Source of the DNA: Paracoccaceae bacterium
GTDB taxonomy: Bacteria > Pseudomonadota > Alphaproteobacteria > Rhodobacterales > Rhodobacteraceae
NCBI GenBank assembly: GCA_003500165.1
Contig: DNSZ01000062.1
Coordinates: forward strand, 1 to 10,881
DNA length: 10,881 nt
Direction of reading: 5' to 3'
Below the pieces are notes generated by a model, which was not told the DNA's origin, did not search any database, and worked only from the letters and a program-made list of their open reading frames with translations. The position numbers were made by a program, and so were the translations under genes. Below are positions 7,582-10,881 of this stretch, in pieces (position 1 is the stretch's first letter; each line of letters begins with the position of its first letter).

Positions 7582-7817
7582 GCCGCGCCACCCAAACTCG
7601 ATGCGTTGACCACCAAGTTGAGGTGGGCCAACGAAACGCTGCGGGAGGTCGAGGACAACCTGCGCGACTGCGAAAGGCAGGCCGATTTCGGCCCCGGTTT
7701 CGCGGCGCTTGCACGGTCGGTCTATCGTACCAATGACGGGCGCGTGGAGCTGAAACGCGAGACAAACGCGCTGTTTGGGTCCCGCCTAGTGGAGGAAAGT
7801 CCGATGGTCCGTATTGA
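7582..7817 (+). pseudogene. Remnant of a DUF6165-like gene, truncated and frameshifted
   Basis: The only plus-strand coding trace in the window. From the exact end of the direct repeat, the frame reads a C-terminal segment including LREVEDNLRDCERQADFG, FAALARSVYRTNDGRVELKR and ALFGSRLVEE. From memory this matches the second half of a small uncharacterised proteobacterial family, about 130 residues long, listed as DUF6165, whose members end in a motif like VEEKSY. Here the frame reads VEESP; one extra A in the run at 7796-7798 would give VEEKSDGPY and then TGA at 7815-7817. So the fragment lacks its first half and its start, and has a one-base deletion near its end. It is non-functional. The family name is less certain than the fact that it is a coding remnant. 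Confidence 0.7.
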
Positions 7818-7923
7818 TGCGGGCACGCCACGCGGCGGGCGGACGCAGAATGCCGGGCCCCGGTACTGGTTCGTAACTCACCTTTATAGGAAGCGGTATA
7901 AGCTTGCCTGGCAAACGCGACGA
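7818..7923. other. Spacer between the immunity gene and the remnant
   Basis: About 106 bases with no gene. A short palindrome TTGCC-T-GGCAA near 7904-7914 and a GC palindrome around 7853-7862 are too small or too tight to be called a terminator, and no T-run follows on the minus strand. Transcription from the toxin-immunity genes may therefore run on towards prfA. Confidence 0.4.
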
Positions 7924-8487
7924 TCACGCAGTGTTTTCAGGGAGATCCATGTACATCCACCTAACATCGTATGCTTCCGACGCGGCCAACAGCTCTTCCT
8001 CTGTTAGCTTATTGTCCAAGAATTCAAAGTAGTGTAACAAGAATTGACCAACCTTGGGTTGCAAGGGTATTGATGGATCAATCCAATCGAAGTCTCTGGA
8101 GCCATGAAAAATACAGCTATTCCAAAAACCGGCCTCGTGGAAGAATGCCCCTAGTGCATCATCGAACGCTGCGCCACCTGACTGCACGAGATATCCCGCC
8201 AGTGATAACGCCGCAAAAGAAGGCAGTTCCATTTCATCCAGCTGATCGACATAGTTTTCGAAGATAGCTTCTATGCCTTCCAATAGCTCCCTCTCGCTAC
8301 CATCGAGATATGCGTATTCTGCCTTGACATACAAACGCCATTGCCCATGAAGTTTATGTTCCCAGCAGAATGCATCAAAACACGGCCTAAGTTGCCTGGC
8401 CATTGCCCTCATGATGTGCCTACGCTTGTCGTTGGGAGCTTTTGCAAGGCAGTCAATCGCGTCCTGTAATGTCTCCATCAGGGCCAT
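7924..8487 (-). CDS. Presumed immunity protein of the deaminase toxin
   Basis: Encodes 187 residues that I do not recognise as a named family. The product is strongly acidic (about 32 D/E against 15 K/R), has no signal peptide or membrane segment and looks mostly helical, with aromatic-rich parts such as FHEAGFWNSCIFHG. It starts inside the end of the toxin gene: the ATG at 8487 overlaps the toxin TGA at 8478-8480 by 10 bases, and an AGGTGG ribosome binding site lies within the toxin's last codons. A longer in-frame start at 8544 would bury more of the toxin end and has no clear binding site. Base composition is low for this genome (about 45-48 percent GC in sampled lines against over 60-75 percent in prfA). 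Position directly after a toxin, tight coupling, acidity and low GC are the usual marks of an immunity gene. Direct inhibition of the deaminase is inference. Confidence 0.7.
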   Translation of the reverse strand: MALMETLQDAIDCLAKAPNDKRRHIMRAMARQLRPCFDAFCWEHKLHGQWRLYVKAEYAYLDGSERELLEGIEAIFENYVDQLDEMELPSFAALSLAGYLVQSGGAAFDDALGAFFHEAGFWNSCIFHGSRDFDWIDPSIPLQPKVGQFLLHYFEFLDNKLTEEELLAASEAYDVRWMYMDLPENTA

Positions 8488-9410
8488 ATTGCCACCTGAG
8501 GGCCAATCAGCATACCGCCGGTTGATTGGATATAGGGGCCGCATGTTTCACAAATCGGGCGGGAAGTGCCGATGGCCAACGGTGAAAACCCTCTGCTTTG
8601 CGCAAAACCGATCGCCTTTGGTTCTGCATGGGTTTGCCCGACACCTGGTGCGGTAACGCGAAACTGGGAAGCATTGTGAACCGACCCAAAGACCCCCACC
8701 GATATCGCGTTGCCGTTTACAAGGTCAAAGATCTGTCTCTGGCCGGGTGACATACGAGTTGCGCTGGTACCGGGTGCGCCAGATAGCGAAAACACAATCT
8801 GCATCCCCATTGGCTGGCGGCCAAATGATGATGATGCTGCTAGCACTGCAGTGGTTCTGTGGCTTCGTGCAAACTCGCCTGGATATCGATCGGCCATTGC
8901 GCCGGCTAGCGCTGCCATCGCACCGGCAATCGCGACCGCGTCATGAAATGGATCATCCGGCATACCAGAGGTCTCGCCAGAACCAACCCGAATGGGACCA
9001 TTCCGTAGGTCATTGGTGAACGAATAAGTGAAATTCCCGGTGCTGAACCGCCAGCTGTCATACCCCAGCGAGCCTCCATTCGTCAAATAGTCGGCATAAT
9101 CTCGAGCAGCAGCGCGAGCACTGGCATTGCCGAATACACCGTCCGCCATTCGATCCATGCGCTCGGATGCACCATCACCGAAAGTTCGGTCGAATGAACC
9201 GTCACCGAAAGCCCTGTCCCAGGTCCTGTCGACCCAGGCATGGCCGCTCGGGTCTGCCCGGTTGATAGGGTCACCCCCTGCATAGGCATACCGGTTTGTC
9301 CCCACTCCGGGCTGGTTCGGGTCGAGCCAGTCGGGCTGGATGAAGCGGGCCTGGGCCGGCAGGGCGATGACGAAAAGAGCGACGACCAAAAGGCGGAGCA
9401 AGGTGGGCAT
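8478..9410 (-). CDS. Secreted Rhs-tip toxin with cytidine-deaminase-like domain
   Basis: Predicted polymorphic toxin of 310 residues. Residues 1-21 (MPTLLRLLVVALFVIALPAQA) form a signal peptide. Residues 22-57 are the end of an Rhs-associated core (RFIQPDWLDP, then GVGTNRYAYAGGDPIN, then DPSGH), the point after which Rhs proteins carry variable toxins. Residues 61-82 hold two copies of a DRxFGDG unit. The C-terminal part has H261-A-E263 (HAEPKAIGFAQSRG) and C287-ET-C290 (GTSRPICETCGPYI), the zinc and proton-shuttle residues of the cytidine deaminase superfamily; toxin members modify DNA, RNA or free bases. Which subfamily is unclear. The ATG at 9410 has a perfect GGAGG six bases upstream; the open frame extends further without homology. 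It overlaps its presumed immunity gene by 10 bases. No Rhs shell, VgrG or secretion genes are in the window, so the delivery route is unknown. Confidence 0.82.
   Translation of the reverse strand: MPTLLRLLVVALFVIALPAQARFIQPDWLDPNQPGVGTNRYAYAGGDPINRADPSGHAWVDRTWDRAFGDGSFDRTFGDGASERMDRMADGVFGNASARAAARDYADYLTNGGSLGYDSWRFSTGNFTYSFTNDLRNGPIRVGSGETSGMPDDPFHDAVAIAGAMAALAGAMADRYPGEFARSHRTTAVLAASSSFGRQPMGMQIVFSLSGAPGTSATRMSPGQRQIFDLVNGNAISVGVFGSVHNASQFRVTAPGVGQTHAEPKAIGFAQSRGFSPLAIGTSRPICETCGPYIQSTGGMLIGPQVAIWP
9165..9218 (-). repeat. Tandem 9-residue repeat inside the toxin linker
   Basis: Residues 65-73 (DRAFGDGSF) and 74-82 (DRTFGDGAS) are a near-identical tandem pair, preceded by DRTW and followed by the looser ERMDRMADGVFG. 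At the DNA level both copies share a TCACCGAAAG core on the plus strand. The repeat lies between the Rhs core end and the toxin domain and may act as a flexible linker. Confidence 0.7.
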
Positions 9411-9439
9411 CGGGCGCCTCCGTGACAGCTGACACACAA

Positions 9440-9467
9440 AGACTACCATGGCGTGCGGCCATCGCAA
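9440..9467 (-). promoter_or_regulatory. Candidate promoter of the toxin-immunity genes
   Basis: In the 79-base gap between the transglutaminase-like gene and the toxin, the minus strand has TTGCGA (9462-9467), 16 bases, then TAGTCT (9440-9445). The spacer contains the inverted repeat ATGGC-GTGCG-GCCAT (9448-9462), which could be an operator. Matches to consensus are modest (4/6 and 3/6), so read-through from the gene upstream is equally possible. Confidence 0.3.
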
Positions 9468-9486
9468 ATGAAATTGTGCCCCCGGC

Positions 9487-9772
9487 CCATCACTCCTCCA
9501 CCGGCCGCCAGCCCAGCGCCTCCGCCCGGTCGAAGCTTTCGGCGTTGATGCGCAGCAGCCAGTCAAGGTAGCCGCGCTTGTCCTCGGGCACATCGGCGAT
9601 GGTCGGATAGTGGGCGTGGAACTCTGTGCGCAGCAGATGATAGGCGGCGGTGCCCCGCTTCACCATGACATACACGAAACCGGGATACTGGTCGAGCAGC
9701 GTGTCCGACACCGCAATCGCGTCGTGATACCGTCCGCGCGCCATCAGATGCTCCACCACCAGCGCCGCCATC
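9487..9772. repeat. 286-bp direct repeat, right copy
   Basis: Partner of the repeat at 7296-7581, 284 of 286 bases identical and in the same orientation. This copy is the genuine 3' end of the transglutaminase-like gene (codons from M215 to the stop, plus three bases). Beyond 9772 the gene continues normally into its catalytic part, whereas the left copy switches to unrelated DNA, so this copy is the parent or the restored one. Confidence 0.97.
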
Positions 9773-10413
9773 ACGGCCACCGTTTCGCGCCGGTCCAGCG
9801 GTGTCAGGAAGATGCCGTTCTCAACCGCCGCGTCGGTGATCGGCAGAAGTTCGCGATAGTGCTGGTCGCGCGCGCGGCCCGCCCCGCTGGTGGTTTCCAG
9901 ATTGTGCACCGCGCCGCTATCGTCGGTGAACTTCACCAGGATGTGCAGCGGCGCCATGGCCGGGGCCATGTCAAGCCCCAGCCGCTCTCCCAGAATGACA
10001 TATAGAAACGGCATGGTGACGCAATTGCCCCGGCGATCGGACAGGTAGCCGGCCAGCAGCTTGCTTTCGAGGATCTCGCCCAACGGATCGTCGTGATCAT
10101 AGGCAAACGCGTTGCCCCCGTTCCATGGCCCGGGCTGGTAGACATAGCGCTGCAGGACGGCCAGCCGCTCCCACGCAGTGGCCCCCTCGGGCGTCATGTC
10201 GCTGATTGTGGCGGCCATACTGTCGATCCGGGCGAGCGCGGCGGCGCTGTCGGTCGCCGGGTCGACCATCCGGTCGATGTCCAGCTTGATCGTGCCCAGA
10301 TCGCGGGCCAGCGCCGGCGCCTCGAACAGCGCCGCCACATCGGCGCGAATATCGGCGGCGGCCGGGACCGGCCCGAGGACGGCAAACAGCAGGATGGCAA
10401 GAATGGTCCTCAT
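9490..10413 (-). CDS. Exported transglutaminase-like (SirB1-type) protein with TPR-like tail
   Basis: Predicted periplasmic or exported protein of 307 residues. Residues 1-20 (MRTILAILLFAVLGPVPAAA) form a signal peptide. The middle resembles transglutaminase/papain-like proteins of the SirB1 type: R128-GN-C131 (LSDRRGNCVTMPFLYVI), H157 in APLHILVKF and E173 in NLETTSG are the likely catalytic Cys, His and acidic residue. Residues 215-265 (AALVVEHLMARGRYHDAIAV and following) look like a TPR pair. The ATG at 10413 is chosen for the signal peptide; in-frame ATGs at 10431 and upstream would add residues in front of it. Only one base separates its ATG from the TAA of the gene before, so translation is probably coupled. 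Substrate unknown; peptidase or amide-transfer activity is inference from the fold. Its 3' end is duplicated beyond the toxin genes. Confidence 0.75.
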   Translation of the reverse strand: MRTILAILLFAVLGPVPAAADIRADVAALFEAPALARDLGTIKLDIDRMVDPATDSAAALARIDSMAATISDMTPEGATAWERLAVLQRYVYQPGPWNGGNAFAYDHDDPLGEILESKLLAGYLSDRRGNCVTMPFLYVILGERLGLDMAPAMAPLHILVKFTDDSGAVHNLETTSGAGRARDQHYRELLPITDAAVENGIFLTPLDRRETVAVMAALVVEHLMARGRYHDAIAVSDTLLDQYPGFVYVMVKRGTAAYHLLRTEFHAHYPTIADVPEDKRGYLDWLLRINAESFDRAEALGWRPVEE

Positions 10414-10414
10414 G

Positions 10415-10881
10415 TTAGTTCTGAGTCCCATCGGGAAGCCGGAATACCCTCTTGACAAAATTGCTTGCCTCCATCTTGTTGATTGCTGCTGCGAACCGGC
10501 GCCATTCTGGAAATTCCCGGCCCCGTATCATATACTTTGCCGCCTGCCTCCGAAAACCGGCATAGGCTAGCAGAAACTTAGTTTCCTGATCAGTTGATTG
10601 CCGATCTCTTAACGATCTCTCTGCAAGTCTGTACAGGTCCAGAGCCCTATCAGGCCGTTTTTCGAACAAGAACAGGTCACCCTCCAAGATAATGTAGGTG
10701 ACATCATTTGGGCTACGCTCGCGCAGTCGCCTCACGATTGGCCATGCTTCCGAAGTATTGCCATTTACCGCATGGTGGCCAGCCTCTTGAAATCTGAAAT
10801 TTTCAGAAACACTTGCGAAAAGACGGCGAAGAACCATCTCACCTAACCCCCGCCAAGAGATCTTAGGCTCAAGTTTCAAGT
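10415..10881 (-). CDS. TPR-like hypothetical protein (5' end uncertain or off-window)
   Basis: The frame is open to the window edge, so the start may lie outside; possible internal starts are a TTG at 10879 and an ATG at 10837 (MVLRRLFASV), the latter with an AGGTGAG directly before it. At least 140 residues are encoded. The stretch AWPIVRRLRERSPNDVTY followed by EGDLFLFEKRPDRALDLYRL has TPR-like spacing (two helices with A, L and P at the usual places). No signal peptide, membrane segment or catalytic motif is seen in what is present. Base composition is low (about 42-52 percent GC in sampled lines), like the presumed immunity gene and unlike the housekeeping genes, suggesting transfer. It is the only gene here ending in TAA. 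It may be another immunity-like or accessory gene, but that is speculation. Confidence 0.6.
   Translation of the reverse strand, partial: LKLEPKISWRGLGEMVLRRLFASVSENFRFQEAGHHAVNGNTSEAWPIVRRLRERSPNDVTYIILEGDLFLFEKRPDRALDLYRLAERSLRDRQSTDQETKFLLAYAGFRRQAAKYMIRGREFPEWRRFAAAINKMEASNFVKRVFRLPDGTQN

Noticed and set aside
7581..7658. A 119-residue gene made of the repeat plus upstream codons to 7658
   Set aside because: The first 26 codons are antisense to the DUF6165-like remnant, so the joined frame is a product of the junction.
8616..8636. Second LexA box (GTTC-N7-GTTT) inside the toxin gene
   Set aside because: One mismatch in the defining bases, lies over the HAE codons deep in the coding region, and such near matches occur by chance.
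7811..9480. Insertion sequence or integrase as the carrier of the toxin cassette
   Set aside because: No transposase or integrase motif, terminal inverted repeat or short target duplication is visible; only the long direct repeats mark the boundaries.
9411..9593. N-terminal extension of the toxin up to 9593
   Set aside because: It translates the end of the transglutaminase-like gene in a wrong frame; the signal peptide start at 9410 with GGAGG is far better.
513..10413. Stop codon bias: every intact minus-strand gene from the transglutaminase-like gene to uvrA ends in TGA
   Set aside because: Noted because prfA itself is here and RF1 does not read TGA, but TGA is the usual stop in high-GC genomes, so it needs no special explanation.

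Overview
The window is high-GC bacterial DNA, most likely from an alphaproteobacterium of the Rhodobacterales (Rhodobacter/Paracoccus type). Three things point there: the order prfA-prmC-DUF4167 gene, an alphaproteobacterial LexA box (GAAC-N7-GAAC) in front of uvrA, and a tRNA-Met of the form seen in that group. All intact genes lie on the minus strand, so transcription runs from high to low coordinates. Only one broken gene remnant lies on the plus strand.

Conserved part (about 1-7170). In transcription order: prfA (release factor 1) and prmC (its glutamine methyltransferase) overlap by 4 bases. A DUF4167 gene follows, then a serine hydrolase of the class C beta-lactamase/penicillin-binding fold, then uvrA under a probable LexA operator. 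After a gene-free stretch of about 350 bases comes tRNA-Met(CAT) with its own good promoter. These are housekeeping functions: translation termination, nucleotide excision repair and elongator methionine tRNA.

Accessory part (about 7171-10881). In transcription order: a low-GC TPR-like gene (5' end at or beyond the window edge); an exported transglutaminase-like protein whose start lies one base after that stop; then a toxin-immunity pair. The toxin is a 310-residue protein with a signal peptide, a minimal Rhs core end motif and a C-terminal cytidine-deaminase-like domain (HAE plus CETC). The next gene overlaps it by 10 bases and encodes a strongly acidic 187-residue protein, the presumed immunity protein. 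Downstream lies a plus-strand remnant of a DUF6165-like gene with a frameshift, then a 286-bp near-perfect second copy (2 mismatches) of the 3' end of the transglutaminase gene, then prfA.

The toxin-immunity cassette therefore sits between long direct repeats 2191 bp apart. Homologous recombination between them would remove the cassette cleanly and leave one intact transglutaminase gene. Cassette gain or loss at this site, next to an essential release-factor operon, is the most interesting feature of the window. The toxin is an Rhs 'tip' that carries its own signal peptide in place of the large Rhs shell, which is unusual among described Rhs toxins. Family names and motifs come from reading the translations and from memory; no database search was possible.
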